Shown: piece after piece, positions 41,931 to 50,358 of the stretch | How positions within the stretch are numbered: the stretch's first letter is position 1 | Layout: each line of letters starts with the position of its first letter | Source of the DNA: an uncultured Oscillospiraceae bacterium | GTDB taxonomy: Bacteria > Bacillota > Clostridia > Oscillospirales > JAAYXM01 | Length of the DNA: 64,000 nt | Direction of reading: 5' to 3' | Assembly: GCA_934646115.1 (NCBI GenBank) | Contig: CAKUEM010000004.1 | Coordinates: 9,932-73,931 of the forward strand | Notes under the pieces: generated by a model | Database searches by the model: none | Seen by the model: only the letters and a program-made list of their open reading frames with translations | Told to the model about the DNA's origin: nothing | Translations under genes and position numbers: made by a program

Positions 41931-42919
41931 AACGGCGGCTTTTTGCGGCGCTTTTGCCGCTTTTTCTGCTCACCGGCTGCTGGGATTACAACGAGCCGAA
42001 TATGCAGAGCTATGTGCTGGGTATGAGCGTGGATTTTATAGAAAATCAATACCTTGTCTGCATTGAAACGGTGAAGATCACGGGCGAGCCGGAATCACTA
42101 AGCTCCAGCGGCGGCGTGATGCTGGAGGCGCGCGGTTTAACGATGTTTGATGCGGTGCGCGATGCGATCATGTCCGCCGGGAAGAAGCTGTATTGGGGCC
42201 ACGCAGAGCTTGTGATTTTGGGCGAGCAGGTCGCGCGCGAGCAGCTGGTCGCCGTGACGGACGTGCTGTCCCGCGCGCAGGATGTGTATTCCAACGTAAG
42301 CCTTGCGGTGGCGAGCGATGGCTGCACAGCGAAGCAGGTGCTCAGCGCCAAGTCGCCGCGCGGCACGATCGCGAGCGAGCATATCTCGCATGTGCTGCAA
42401 AACGAGGAGGCGTCGCGCCGGTTTGTCGATACCGAGCTATGGCAGCTTCAGCGCGGGTTTTCCTATACGCTGCTGCCCGCTGTTCATCTGGATCACGGGC
42501 AGCGGTATCCGGTCGTTGAGGGCTGCGCTGTGATTCAGAATAAAGCGCTCGTCGGCTATCTGAGCGGCGAGGAGGTGCAGGCATATTCGCTGGTCGATTC
42601 CGCGTGCGCAGGCGGCTATTTGCCCGCGATCACGCTGGATTCCGGGGCGGTCGTGTCGCTTGAGGTCCTGCGCGCCGTGCCGACGCGGCTGAAAGACCAA
42701 ACGCGCCTGGATGTGATCGTCTCGCTCTCCAGCGTGGATGGCGTTTGCGATATCATGGATTCCGCGCTGCGGCATGAAATCTGCGAAAAGGCGAGCGCGC
42801 TGCTTTCGCGCCAGCTGGGCGGACTGGTCGCAAAGCCGTTTGGCAATCCGCTGCCGGATTCGCGCTTTGACGTGCATGTCAGCCTGCACAGCGCCGGGCT
42901 GCTGCGCCGCAGCACCTAA
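41927..42919 (+). CDS. gerAC: Spore germinant receptor lipoprotein subunit C (GerAC family)
   Basis: 330 residues. Lipoprotein signal with lipobox LLTGCWD (Cys18), then the GerAC body: NYxEP region, KKLYWGHAELVILGE and ALVGYLSGEE. Starts within the GerAA stop (ATGA). Order here is A-C-small-B, not the A-B-C of B. subtilis gerA. Confidence 0.92.
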   Translation: MKRRLFAALLPLFLLTGCWDYNEPNMQSYVLGMSVDFIENQYLVCIETVKITGEPESLSSSGGVMLEARGLTMFDAVRDAIMSAGKKLYWGHAELVILGEQVAREQLVAVTDVLSRAQDVYSNVSLAVASDGCTAKQVLSAKSPRGTIASEHISHVLQNEEASRRFVDTELWQLQRGFSYTLLPAVHLDHGQRYPVVEGCAVIQNKALVGYLSGEEVQAYSLVDSACAGGYLPAITLDSGAVVSLEVLRAVPTRLKDQTRLDVIVSLSSVDGVCDIMDSALRHEICEKASALLSRQLGGLVAKPFGNPLPDSRFDVHVSLHSAGLLRRST

Positions 42920-42932
42920 GGGGGTGAGTGGC

Positions 42933-43148
42933 TTGGGCTTGATCATTGTTCCGGCGCTATATGGTGCGATTTTATGGCTCGATCACCGTCTGTGCGCAGG
43001 CGCTGAACCGGAGGGACGCGCGGCGCGCACGCTGTATCGCGTTCTGGCCGTGCTGGCGCTGGTTTTCGCGCTGCCCACTTCGTTTGCGCTTCGGCTGGAT
43101 CATGTGGGCGCGTCGCTTTCCGGGCTGGTTTCCATGTTTGCGCGGTAA
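42933..43148 (+). CDS. Two-helix small membrane protein in the ger operon (D-subunit candidate)
   Basis: 71 residues from a TTG eight bases after AAGGGGGTG: GLIIVPALYGAILWL forms the first helix and LYRVLAVLALVFALPTSFAL the second, with a positively charged link. It lies 13 bases after gerAC and 12 before gerAB. Small two-helix D proteins encoded in or beside ger operons are known to tune receptor function, and this fits by size, topology and place. No sequence family match is claimed. Confidence 0.6.
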   Translation: MGLIIVPALYGAILWLDHRLCAGAEPEGRAARTLYRVLAVLALVFALPTSFALRLDHVGASLSGLVSMFAR

Positions 43149-43160
43149 GAGGAGAGAACT

Positions 43161-44246
43161 ATGACAAAAGAGATCATTACAAATCGGCAGGGGTTTACGC
43201 TGCTTGTGATTTTTACGATGTGCAACGCGTATTCGCTGCTGTTCGGCGCGGATTGCGGGCGCGATATCTGGATCGCGTATCTGCTCGCCGCGGCGCTTGC
43301 GGTTTTGCTTTGGGCGCTGCTGACGCGCAGCTTCGAGCGGCGGCCGTATGGCTCGCTGTTTGAGATGCTTTCCGCCGCGTTCGGAAATGTGGGCGGGCGC
43401 GTGGTCACGGCGCTGCTCTGCGTTTACGCGGCGCTGTCATGCACCACGTCGCTCGCGCTGTTCGGGCGCTTTACGCAGATGACCGCGCTTTCCAAAACGC
43501 CGCAGCTTCTGCTGCCGCTGCTTCTGCTTCTGCTTGCGGCATGGGGCTTAAAATCCGGGCTGGAGGTCGTTGCACGCGGCGCGAGCATGCTGTTTTATTT
43601 TGTGATTATCACGTTTTTATATTTCGTCATATTCGGCGTGCCGCTGCTTGACGCGCGCAATATCACGCCGGTTCTTGCGGACGGGATCCTCCGCCCGGCG
43701 CGCAGCGCGCTTTCGATTTTTACGAACCAGTTTGGCGATACGCTGCTGCTGTTTGCCGTGTATCCAAGTATCCGGCGCGCGCCGAACCGGCGGCGGACGA
43801 TGATCTGCGCAATGCTCAGTGCGGGCATTTTTGCCGCCGTGATCGCGCTGATCACGGTGCTCACGATCGGCGGAAATCAGACCGGGGCGGAATTCTTCCC
43901 GGTATTTACGATTTTATCGATCCGCAATATCGGCGGATATATCCGGCACATGGAAATTCTGACCTCGATCGCGATGACATTTTTCGTGTTCATCCGCGCG
44001 ACGTTATGCCTTTATTTTATCGCAAACGCCTGCTCGCACCTGTTCTCCGCGCGCGGCTATCAGCGAATTTTAACCCCGATCGCGCTGCTGATCGCGAGCG
44101 GAACGCAGCTTTTATATTGGGATATGATGAGCCTGCGCGCCCGCATCGAGAGCAACTGGAACCTGTATATCCTCATTCCGTTGCAGCTCATTTTGCCGGT
44201 CGTGACCGTGCTGTTGCTGCGGCGCTATCCGCCGCGCAGGGAATGA
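43161..44246 (+). CDS. gerAB: Spore germinant receptor subunit B (GerAB family)
   Basis: 361 residues, about ten hydrophobic helices, APC-transporter-like. ITNRQGFTLLVIFTM at the start and GGYIRHMEILTSIAMTFFVFIR near the end are GerAB features. This subunit carries the germinant-binding site in the family. GAGGAG ribosome site. The gene converges with a small membrane-protein gene four bases away, with no terminator between. Confidence 0.93.
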   Translation: MTKEIITNRQGFTLLVIFTMCNAYSLLFGADCGRDIWIAYLLAAALAVLLWALLTRSFERRPYGSLFEMLSAAFGNVGGRVVTALLCVYAALSCTTSLALFGRFTQMTALSKTPQLLLPLLLLLLAAWGLKSGLEVVARGASMLFYFVIITFLYFVIFGVPLLDARNITPVLADGILRPARSALSIFTNQFGDTLLLFAVYPSIRRAPNRRRTMICAMLSAGIFAAVIALITVLTIGGNQTGAEFFPVFTILSIRNIGGYIRHMEILTSIAMTFFVFIRATLCLYFIANACSHLFSARGYQRILTPIALLIASGTQLLYWDMMSLRARIESNWNLYILIPLQLILPVVTVLLLRRYPPRRE

Positions 44247-44250
44247 GCGC

Positions 44251-44574
44251 TTATGCAAAAAACTGCGCGAGAAATGCCGGGTCGGAAAGGCGCGCCTGCA
44301 CGCGAAGCTTCCAGACCGCTTTATCGAGCGGCGAGGGCAGCGGGGCGCCCAGAATTGCTTCAACCTGCGCGCGGGAAAAGGAATATGCGCCGTCCTCCCA
44401 TTCCAGCGTGAGCGCGGAGAGATTCTGAATCGAGGCAAACGCCGCGGTGTCATGCGTCAGCGCGTCCTGCTGCCGCGCATGCGTTTCCACCGGCGCGCGC
44501 TCCCGCTGGGGCATGAACCAGAACCGGATCAGGCAAAACAGCGCGATCAGGGCAAGGGGTAAATTATTTTTCAT
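44251..44574 (-). CDS. Unknown small membrane-anchored protein
   Basis: 107 residues that I do not recognise. An N-terminal helix (NLPLALIALFCLIRFWF) is followed by a soluble domain with SALTLEWEDGAYSFSRAQVEAILG. The start follows AGAGGT. Its promoter contains a perfect palindrome in the spacer, so it is probably under tight repression. It ends four bases from the gerAB stop on the opposite strand. Confidence 0.65.
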   Translation of the reverse strand: MKNNLPLALIALFCLIRFWFMPQRERAPVETHARQQDALTHDTAAFASIQNLSALTLEWEDGAYSFSRAQVEAILGAPLPSPLDKAVWKLRVQARLSDPAFLAQFFA

Positions 44575-44598
44575 TTTGATTACCTCTTTGTGAATAAG

Positions 44599-44627
44599 AT
44601 CACAACACATAGTACTATGTGTGTCAA
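44599..44627 (-). promoter_or_regulatory. Promoter with an 18-bp palindromic operator in its spacer
   Basis: On the minus strand TTGACA (44622-44627), 17 bases, TGTGAT (44599-44604). The spacer is the perfect palindrome ACACATAGTACTATGTGT (44605-44622). A repressor bound there would block RNA polymerase directly. The half-site resembles those of PadR/TetR-like repressors, but no regulator is encoded nearby. Confidence 0.6.
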
Positions 44628-44640
44628 GGTAATTTTGCGA

Positions 44641-44669
44641 AAAAGAAATGGCAGGGCGCGCACCCTGCC
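44641..44669 (-). terminator. Terminator of the ybaK-type gene
   Basis: GGCAGGG/CCCTGCC stem (44650-44656 with 44663-44669) followed on the minus strand by ATTTCTTTTT. Confidence 0.75.
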
Positions 44670-44689
44670 AAAGCATTAGCATAAAAGAG

Positions 44690-45160
44690 TTAGCGGATCA
44701 GGTCGCACACCGTTCCGCCGACGTAGGCGACCAGCGCATCCGTCCCCACCACGACCTGACAGCCGCGCGCGCCCGCGCTGACGCTGATCCGGTCGCACAG
44801 CGTGCACATGCTGTCAAAATAAGTCGGGAACGATTTTTTCATGCCGACCGGGGAGCAGCCGCCGCGGATATATCCGGTCAGCCCCAGCAGGTCGCGCACA
44901 TGCACCATCTCCACCTTTTTGTTGCCGGAGGCGCTTGCAGCGCGCTTGAGATCGAGCTCCTCCGCGACCGGGATAACAAACACGCAGGGACCGGATTTGT
45001 CGCCCCGCGCAACCAGCGTTTTAAATACCATTTCCGGCGCAAACCCCAGCGCCTCCGCCGCGTGAACGCCGGACAGATCGCTCTCCTCATAGGCGTATTC
45101 CTTGTATTCATACGGGATCTTCGCCTGATCGAGCAGGCGCATCACATTTGTTTTTTTCAT
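44690..45160 (-). CDS. ybaK: Cys-tRNA(Pro)/aminoacyl-tRNA deacylase, YbaK/EbsC family
   Basis: Clears mischarged tRNA. 156 residues. The family is shown by VFKTLVARGDKSGPCVFVIPV, YIRGGCSPVGMKKSFPTY and ISVSAGARGCQVVV. ATG at 45160 is preferred over GTG at 45163 because of spacing from GGAGG. It lies just after the rnpB terminator and may depend on read-through from rnpB; no own promoter was found. Confidence 0.9.
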   Translation of the reverse strand: MKKTNVMRLLDQAKIPYEYKEYAYEESDLSGVHAAEALGFAPEMVFKTLVARGDKSGPCVFVIPVAEELDLKRAASASGNKKVEMVHVRDLLGLTGYIRGGCSPVGMKKSFPTYFDSMCTLCDRISVSAGARGCQVVVGTDALVAYVGGTVCDLIR

Positions 45161-45177
45161 CACTGCCTCCGAAATGC

Positions 45178-45205
45178 AAAAAACCCCTAAACAAGCGTTT
45201 AAAGG
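45178..45205 (-). terminator. Terminator of rnpB
   Basis: A 9-bp stem CCTTTAAAC/GTTTAGGGG (45197-45205 with 45184-45192), 4-base loop, then six T on the minus strand. Confidence 0.75.
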
Positions 45206-45216
45206 TTTTTAAACTA

Positions 45217-45580
45217 TGAGCAAGTCTATAAGCCGAGTTCTGTATTTGACAGTCATCTATCTAAGCCGTGCGTTGCCGCATGGCTTCAGCCACCTCTGAA
45301 AAACGACCGGGCAAGTCTTTCCCGGGGGCATGCGCCCCCTCGGCTTTTCGTCACGGTGTTGCTCCGGATAGAGTTTACATGACCGGACAGTCTCCAGCCG
45401 GCCGGTGAGCTCTTACCTCACCTTTCCACCCTTACCGCATCGCTGCGGCGGTATCTCTCTGTTGCACTTTTCCTGAAGTCGCCTTCGGCGGGCGTTACCC
45501 GTTATCCCTGCCCTATGGAGCTCGGACTTTCCTCGTGTGCGGGCTTTCGCCCTGCACCCGCGACTGTCTGGCTTACTCAC
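45217..45580 (-). ncRNA. rnpB: RNase P RNA, bacterial type A
   Basis: Catalytic RNA maturing tRNA 5' ends. On the minus strand the conserved elements appear in order: AAGCCAGACAGTCGCGGG at the 5' end, GAGGAAAGTCCGAGCTCC, GGGTAACGCCCG, GGTAAGGGTGGAAAGGTG, and ACAGAACTCGGCTTATAGA near the 3' end. The roughly 364-base length fits. A perfect promoter and a terminator flank it. Ends are estimated to within about ten bases. Confidence 0.95.
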
Positions 45581-45586
45581 GAATTT

Positions 45587-45615
45587 ATTATAGCGGGTGC
45601 GCGGCGCGTTGTCAA
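45587..45615 (-). promoter_or_regulatory. Consensus promoter of rnpB
   Basis: On the minus strand TTGACA (45610-45615), 17 bases, TATAAT (45587-45592). Perfect match. Confidence 0.85.
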
Positions 45616-45675
45616 CCGTTGGAATTATGACGGGAAAGCGCAAAAATATGCGAAAAAGATTGTCAAATTGCGCCG

Positions 45676-45704
45676 TTGACTTCCGCCGCGCGGTGTAATA
45701 AAAT
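45676..45704 (+). promoter_or_regulatory. Promoter of the 45732 gene
   Basis: TTGACT (45676-45681), 17 bases, TAAAAT (45699-45704), divergent from rnpB. Confidence 0.6.
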
Positions 45705-45731
45705 ATTCCCGGTATTGAAGGAGGAAGTTTC

Positions 45732-46358
45732 ATGCTGTATATTATGAGTAAGGAGATCGACGTGGAGAAGTCTGAAATTCTCTATGCGCCGGTCTTTGAC
45801 GAAGAAACGCTGAAAAACGACTGGGAGATCTCCGGCGGAGATTGGTCTGTGAAAGACGGATGGGTCACCGGAACATACCGCGAGAATGCGGGCGGGCTGA
45901 TCTACACCTGGCGCGAGTTCCCGGGCGATATCATGCTGGATTTCAAGGCGAAATCCATCCCGCCCTGCAATAATGACTTAAACTTTTCCTGGAAAACCAC
46001 CGGGTGGGACTATGAGAAAAATGACGCGGCGGAGGGCTATATCGCGGGGCTCAACGGCTGGTGGGAGAACAAGGCGGGCATCGAGCGGTATCCGACCTGT
46101 ATCCCGAACTGCGCAACGCCGCTGTTTGATATGAAGCCGGGGCAGCTTTATCACCTGCAGGCGGGCAGCATCGGCGGGCATTGCTTCATCTGTGTGGATG
46201 GCAAGCTGGTCATCGAAATGACCGATCCGGACCCGGATTCGCTGCCGGGGCATCGCGTCGGTCTGGGCACATATTGCAGCCAGATCTCGTTTACTGACTT
46301 TAAAGTGCGCAAAATTGCGTGGAAACCGCGCGTTTTGGAGTATACGCCGAACTTTTAG
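45732..46358 (+). CDS. Concanavalin-like beta-sandwich protein (DUF1961-like)
   Basis: 208 residues without a signal peptide. Rich in Trp, Gly and beta-strand patterns: ISGGDWSVKDGWVTGTYRENAGGLIYTWREFPGDIM, then VDGKLVIEMTDPDP and VGLGTYCSQISFTDFKVRKI. This is the layout of LamG/3-keto-disaccharide-hydrolase-like or DUF1961 proteins, cytosolic sugar-related modules. The family call is tentative and no active site is assigned. GGAGGAAG ribosome site; single-gene unit. Confidence 0.6.
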   Translation: MLYIMSKEIDVEKSEILYAPVFDEETLKNDWEISGGDWSVKDGWVTGTYRENAGGLIYTWREFPGDIMLDFKAKSIPPCNNDLNFSWKTTGWDYEKNDAAEGYIAGLNGWWENKAGIERYPTCIPNCATPLFDMKPGQLYHLQAGSIGGHCFICVDGKLVIEMTDPDPDSLPGHRVGLGTYCSQISFTDFKVRKIAWKPRVLEYTPNF

Positions 46359-46362
46359 TAAA

Positions 46363-46393
46363 AAAGCATCCCGAAATGATTTCGGGATGCTTT
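46363..46393. terminator. Terminator between the 45732 and 46642 genes
   Basis: A perfect 14-bp stem AAAGCATCCCGAAA/TTTCGGGATGCTTT (46363-46376 with 46380-46393), usable from both sides. Confidence 0.85.
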
Positions 46394-46417
46394 CGCTTTT
46401 TAAAATCATGCTTTGCG

Positions 46418-46642
46418 CTAGCGTTCCTCCGCATTCAGCGAAAAATCCTTCGCAGAAAACTGCCCGGCGGGAAGCTCCTCCGGCTCGGGCGGGACGCGGC
46501 GCGTCGGATCATAAGTATAGTGTCGGCAACGGTAAGTTTGATGCACAACGCCGTGCTTTTTGCAGATCGCCTCGTTCTCGTTGATCGGGCTTGCATACAG
46601 GCAGTAGGCGCAGCGCGCGGGGATTTCTTTGTTAAACAGCAC
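46418..46642 (-). CDS. Small conserved cysteine-rich protein
   Basis: 74 residues. RCAYCLYASPINENEAICKKHGVV and TYRCRHYTYDPTRRVPPEPEEL give a four-Cys pattern (CxxC, then two further Cys) that could bind zinc, with a conserved YDPxxRxPP stretch. I recall similar unnamed proteins in Clostridia. Ribosome site GGAGG. Lies 33 bases after ylbJ on the same strand. Confidence 0.75.
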   Translation of the reverse strand: MLFNKEIPARCAYCLYASPINENEAICKKHGVVHQTYRCRHYTYDPTRRVPPEPEELPAGQFSAKDFSLNAEER

Positions 46643-46675
46643 AGGTCATGCCTCCTTTTCTTTTATCATACACCA

Positions 46676-47773
46676 TTATCGCCGCATTTTCCAGTGTTTT
46701 TTTATCGGAATCGCAAGAAAAAGCGCGAACCATGCAAACAGCCAGTACGCAGAGCCGATCATATGCGGCGCGTTTGGCGCAAACGCGGTGACCGCTTGCG
46801 GAAAAAGCGCCGGAATCTGCGTGATGCAAAGCGCAAACAGCGCGGAGAGCGCCGTATGGAGCAGCTTTCCGCAAAAATAGGGCGCAGCGGAGAGCGCGTC
46901 CTTCGGGAGCAGCGAAAGCACCTGGCAATGGACAGACAGCCCCGAAAAACCAAGCAGCGCCGCCGCTAGGATAAAGCACGGCGCAAGCGTTTCCGGGGTG
47001 GGCGAAAGCGCGCACAGCCCGGTTGTCACCTCAAGACAGCCGGTTACGGCGCATTGCGCAAGCGCCCCGCCGCCCAACAGGCGCGAAAGCGCCGGAATCA
47101 CGTGAAATTCGGTCAATATTCGCAGAAGCACCGAGAAAAACAGGACGAATGCGCACACATTGAGCGTGGAAAACAGCGCGTTTTTCACCGCCTGCGGAAA
47201 CACTGCGGAAAACGGCTGTGCCGGCGCATAGGCTGCGCCGCAATGCCCGGGCGGCTCGCGGCGACGATAAAAGCGAAAGAGGATGCCGGTGCAGATCGCG
47301 GCGGAAACATGCACCGCATAAAGCAAAAGCCCGATCCGCATGCTGTGAAAGACGCCTGCGCCGACCGCGCCAAACAAAAACGCCGGACCGGAATTATTGC
47401 AAAAGGCGAGCAGCCGCTCGGTCTCGGCTTTGCTGCATAGCCCGCGGCGATTCAGCTCGACCGCGCACGCCGCGCCGACCGGAAATCCGCCGATCAGACC
47501 GAGAAACAGCGTAGAGCTGCCCGCGCCGCACACGCGAAATAACGGGCGCATCAGCCCCTCGCCCAGCCGCCCGAGCCGCGCCGCCAGCCCGGACTCCATC
47601 ACAAGCCCGGACAGGACGAAAAACGGGAACAGCGACGGGATCAACACGTTGCCGCACAGGGCGAGCGCATCGCGCGCCGCGGTCGCTGCATGCGTGGGAT
47701 AAAGAAGCAGCCCCGCCGCGATCACCAAAACGGCGAGCAGCGTAAACATAAGCGAAATGCGTGTGCGAGACAT
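46676..47773 (-). CDS. ylbJ: Sporulation integral membrane protein YlbJ
   Basis: 365 residues, about eight to ten helices. NVLIPSLFPFFVLSGLVMESG, LIGGFPVGAACAVEL and FCNNSGPAFLFGAVGAGVF match YlbJ, a nucleoside-recognition-type protein needed for spore cortex formation in the mother cell. A possible sigmaE promoter lies upstream, which agrees. AGGAGGGGG ribosome site. Confidence 0.88.
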   Translation of the reverse strand: MSRTRISLMFTLLAVLVIAAGLLLYPTHAATAARDALALCGNVLIPSLFPFFVLSGLVMESGLAARLGRLGEGLMRPLFRVCGAGSSTLFLGLIGGFPVGAACAVELNRRGLCSKAETERLLAFCNNSGPAFLFGAVGAGVFHSMRIGLLLYAVHVSAAICTGILFRFYRRREPPGHCGAAYAPAQPFSAVFPQAVKNALFSTLNVCAFVLFFSVLLRILTEFHVIPALSRLLGGGALAQCAVTGCLEVTTGLCALSPTPETLAPCFILAAALLGFSGLSVHCQVLSLLPKDALSAAPYFCGKLLHTALSALFALCITQIPALFPQAVTAFAPNAPHMIGSAYWLFAWFALFLAIPIKKHWKMRR

Positions 47774-47796
47774 AAAACCCCCTCCTTGTGCATTCT

Positions 47797-47826
47797 ATCC
47801 TATTCGCAGCATAGGCGGAAATATGA
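47797..47826 (-). promoter_or_regulatory. Possible sigmaE promoter of ylbJ
   Basis: On the minus strand TCATATT (47820-47826, fits KMATATT), 15 bases, AATAGGAT (47797-47804, partial match to CATACAnT). Confidence 0.35.
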
Positions 47827-47854
47827 AAAAATACTCGCGCCGTGCGCGGTTTTG

Positions 47855-47863
47855 TGATATACT
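47855..47863 (+). promoter_or_regulatory. Extended -10 promoter of the rlmB operon
   Basis: TGATATACT (47855-47863), with no clear -35. The leader is about 70 bases. Confidence 0.4.
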
Positions 47864-47937
47864 ATCTGCATGAGAATACGATTTTTCGTAAAAATCGGCG
47901 CGGACCGCCGGCAATTTGACAGACATGGAGCAGACTT

Positions 47938-48714
47938 ATGAAACAAGAGCAATTTGAGCAGAATTCGGCAGAGGGCATGATCGAGGGGCGCAACGCGGTG
48001 CATGAGGCGCTGCGCGCCGGGCGCACGATCAATAAAGTATTTTACGCGAAGGGCGAGCGCGACGGGATGCTCGCGCATCTTGCCATGCAGGCGAAGGAGA
48101 AGGGCGCGGTCGTTGTCGCGTGTGACCGGCGCAAGCTGGATATGATGAGCCAAACACGCGCGCACCAGGGCATTATTGCGTTTGCCGCCGCGCATGAGTA
48201 TGCAACGATCGGCGATATTCTCGCATGCGCAGAGGCGTCCGGACGTCCGCCGCTCGTCGTCGTGTGCGACGAGATCTCAGACCCGCATAATCTGGGCGCG
48301 ATCATCCGCTCGGCAGAGGCGGCGGGCGCGCATGGCGTGATTATTCCCAAACGCCGCAGCGCGGGGCTGACCGCAGTGGTCGAGAAGGCGAGCGCGGGCG
48401 CGGCGGAGTATCTCCCGGTCGCGCGCGTGCCGAATATCACGGCGGCGCTGCGTGAATTGAAAGAGGCGGGGCTTTGGATCTTCGGCACAGCGGTCGAGGA
48501 AAACAGCGTCAGCCTGTATCAGGCGGATCTGACCGGCGCGGTCGCGCTGGTGATCGGCTCGGAGGGCGACGGAATGAGCCGTCTTGTCCGCGAGACCTGC
48601 GATTTTACCGTCAAGATCCCGATGCTGGGCAGGATCGAATCGTTAAATGCATCGGCGGCCGCGGCGGTGGTCTTATTTGAAACGCTGCGGCAGCGCAGCG
48701 CGCAAAACGCATAA
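47938..48714 (+). CDS. rlmB: 23S rRNA (guanosine-2'-O)-methyltransferase, RlmB type
   Basis: SPOUT-fold rRNA or tRNA ribose methylase. 258 residues. N-terminal substrate-binding domain opens with MIEGRNAVHEALRAG. Catalytic-domain motifs are CDEISDPHNLGAIIRSAEAAGAHG, VALVIGSEGDGMS and IPMLGRIESLNASAAAAVVLFE. GGAGCAG precedes the ATG. Leads a six-gene run to 53450. Confidence 0.93.
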   Translation: MKQEQFEQNSAEGMIEGRNAVHEALRAGRTINKVFYAKGERDGMLAHLAMQAKEKGAVVVACDRRKLDMMSQTRAHQGIIAFAAAHEYATIGDILACAEASGRPPLVVVCDEISDPHNLGAIIRSAEAAGAHGVIIPKRRSAGLTAVVEKASAGAAEYLPVARVPNITAALRELKEAGLWIFGTAVEENSVSLYQADLTGAVALVIGSEGDGMSRLVRETCDFTVKIPMLGRIESLNASAAAAVVLFETLRQRSAQNA

Positions 48715-48735
48715 CAGTTCCGGGAGGGGAGCGGC

Positions 48736-50325
48736 ATGATCCGCATTACAAATCTCAATATGCCGCTTTCTGTGACGGAGGAGGAGCTGCACCGCGCGGC
48801 GGCCCGGCGGCTGGGGATTCCCAAAACGTCGATCCGGGCGCTGCACATCGCGCGCCGGTCGGTGGACGCGCGAGAAAAAACGGATGTGCATTTTGTCTTT
48901 TCGCTCGACGTTGCGGCGGAGGACGAGGCGCGCATTTTAAAGAAAAATCACGATAAACATGTTGCGGCATGCCCGGAAGCGGCGCCGCCGCCCGCGCTGC
49001 GGCGCGATTTTGCGCATCCGCCGATCGTGGTGGGCAGCGGCCCGGCGGGGCTTTTTGCCGCGCTCACGCTCGCCGAGGCGGGCGCGCGCCCGATCGTGCT
49101 CGAGCGGGGCGACGATGTGGACGCGCGCTTTATGAAAATTGCGCGGTTTTGGAAGACCGGGGTGCTGGATGCAGAGTCTAACGTGCAGTTTGGCGAAGGC
49201 GGCGCAGGCACGTTTTCTGACGGGAAGCTCAATACCGGCACGCGTGACGCGCGTCAGGCGCGGGTGCTTGCCGCGTTTGTCAAGGCGGGCGCGCCGCATG
49301 AGATCCTGTATCTGGCGAAGCCGCATATCGGAACAGACCATTTGCGCCGTGTGGTGCGCAATCTCAGAAAACGCATTCAGGCGCTGGGCGGGCAGGTGCT
49401 GTTTCGGCATCGGCTGACCGGGCTTGTGAAACAGGGCGCGGCGCTTGCGGGCGTGCGCGTTGCCGCGCCGGGCGGCGAGGAGATCACGCTCCCCTGCGAG
49501 GCGCTCGTGCTCGCGATCGGACACAGCGCGCGCGATACGTTTTCCATGCTGCATGAGAGCGGCGTTTTGATGGAGCAAAAGGCGTTTTCGGTCGGCGTGC
49601 GCATCGAGCATCCGCAATGCCTGATCGATGAGGCGCAATACGGAAAATTTGCGGGTCATCCCGCATTGGGCGCGGCGGACTATAAGCTGGCGGCGCATTT
49701 GCCGTCCGGGCGCTCGGTGTATACGTTCTGCATGTGTCCGGGCGGGCAGGTTGTTGCCGCGGCGTCTGAGCCGGGCGGCGTTTGCACCAATGGCATGAGC
49801 TATTTTGCGCGCGATAAGAAAAACGCAAACAGCGCGCTGCTTGTGGGCGTCATGCCGGCGGATTTCCCGGATGCGCATCCGCTTGCGGGCGTTGCGTTTC
49901 AGCGCGCGCTTGAGCGGGCGGCATTTGCCGCGGGCGGCGGGAATTATCATGCGCCGGCGCAGCGCGTGGGCGATTTTTTGGAAGGGCGCGCCTCGCAGGC
50001 GTTTGGCACGGTTGCGCCCAGCTATCTGCCGGGCGCTGTGCCCTGCGACTTGGCGCCGCTGTTTGCGCCGGATATTACAGATGCGCTGCGTGCGGGCATT
50101 TGTGAATTTGACCGGAAGCTGCATGGCTTTGCCATGCCGGACGCGGTGCTGACCGGGGTGGAGGCGCGCTCGTCCTCGCCGGTGCGCATCCTGCGCGATG
50201 CGTCGCTGCAATCCGCGCTCGCGGGGTTGTACCCCTGCGGCGAGGGCGCGGGCTACGCGGGCGGAATTTTATCCGCTGCGGTCGATGGAATCCGCGTGGC
50301 GGAGGCAATATTGCGCGCGCAATAA
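48736..50325 (+). CDS. FAD-dependent oxidoreductase
   Basis: 529 residues. An N-terminal ferredoxin-like/RNA-binding-like region (1-95) is followed by a dinucleotide fold with VVGSGPAGLFAALTLAEAG near 98. VQFGEGGAGTFSDGKL, CMCPGGQVVAAASEPGGVCTNG and YPCGEGAGYAGGILSAAVDG are conserved in this large unnamed family. The substrate is unknown. 21 bases after rlmB. Confidence 0.88.
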   Translation: MIRITNLNMPLSVTEEELHRAAARRLGIPKTSIRALHIARRSVDAREKTDVHFVFSLDVAAEDEARILKKNHDKHVAACPEAAPPPALRRDFAHPPIVVGSGPAGLFAALTLAEAGARPIVLERGDDVDARFMKIARFWKTGVLDAESNVQFGEGGAGTFSDGKLNTGTRDARQARVLAAFVKAGAPHEILYLAKPHIGTDHLRRVVRNLRKRIQALGGQVLFRHRLTGLVKQGAALAGVRVAAPGGEEITLPCEALVLAIGHSARDTFSMLHESGVLMEQKAFSVGVRIEHPQCLIDEAQYGKFAGHPALGAADYKLAAHLPSGRSVYTFCMCPGGQVVAAASEPGGVCTNGMSYFARDKKNANSALLVGVMPADFPDAHPLAGVAFQRALERAAFAAGGGNYHAPAQRVGDFLEGRASQAFGTVAPSYLPGAVPCDLAPLFAPDITDALRAGICEFDRKLHGFAMPDAVLTGVEARSSSPVRILRDASLQSALAGLYPCGEGAGYAGGILSAAVDGIRVAEAILRAQ

Positions 50326-50358
50326 GAATATCATGGAGAAAGAGGCAAACAATTTTTT

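Noticed and set aside
45217..45580. Minus-strand protein-coding frame in the rnpB region
   Set aside because: The stretch carries all conserved RNase P RNA elements in order, so an overlapping coding reading is spurious.
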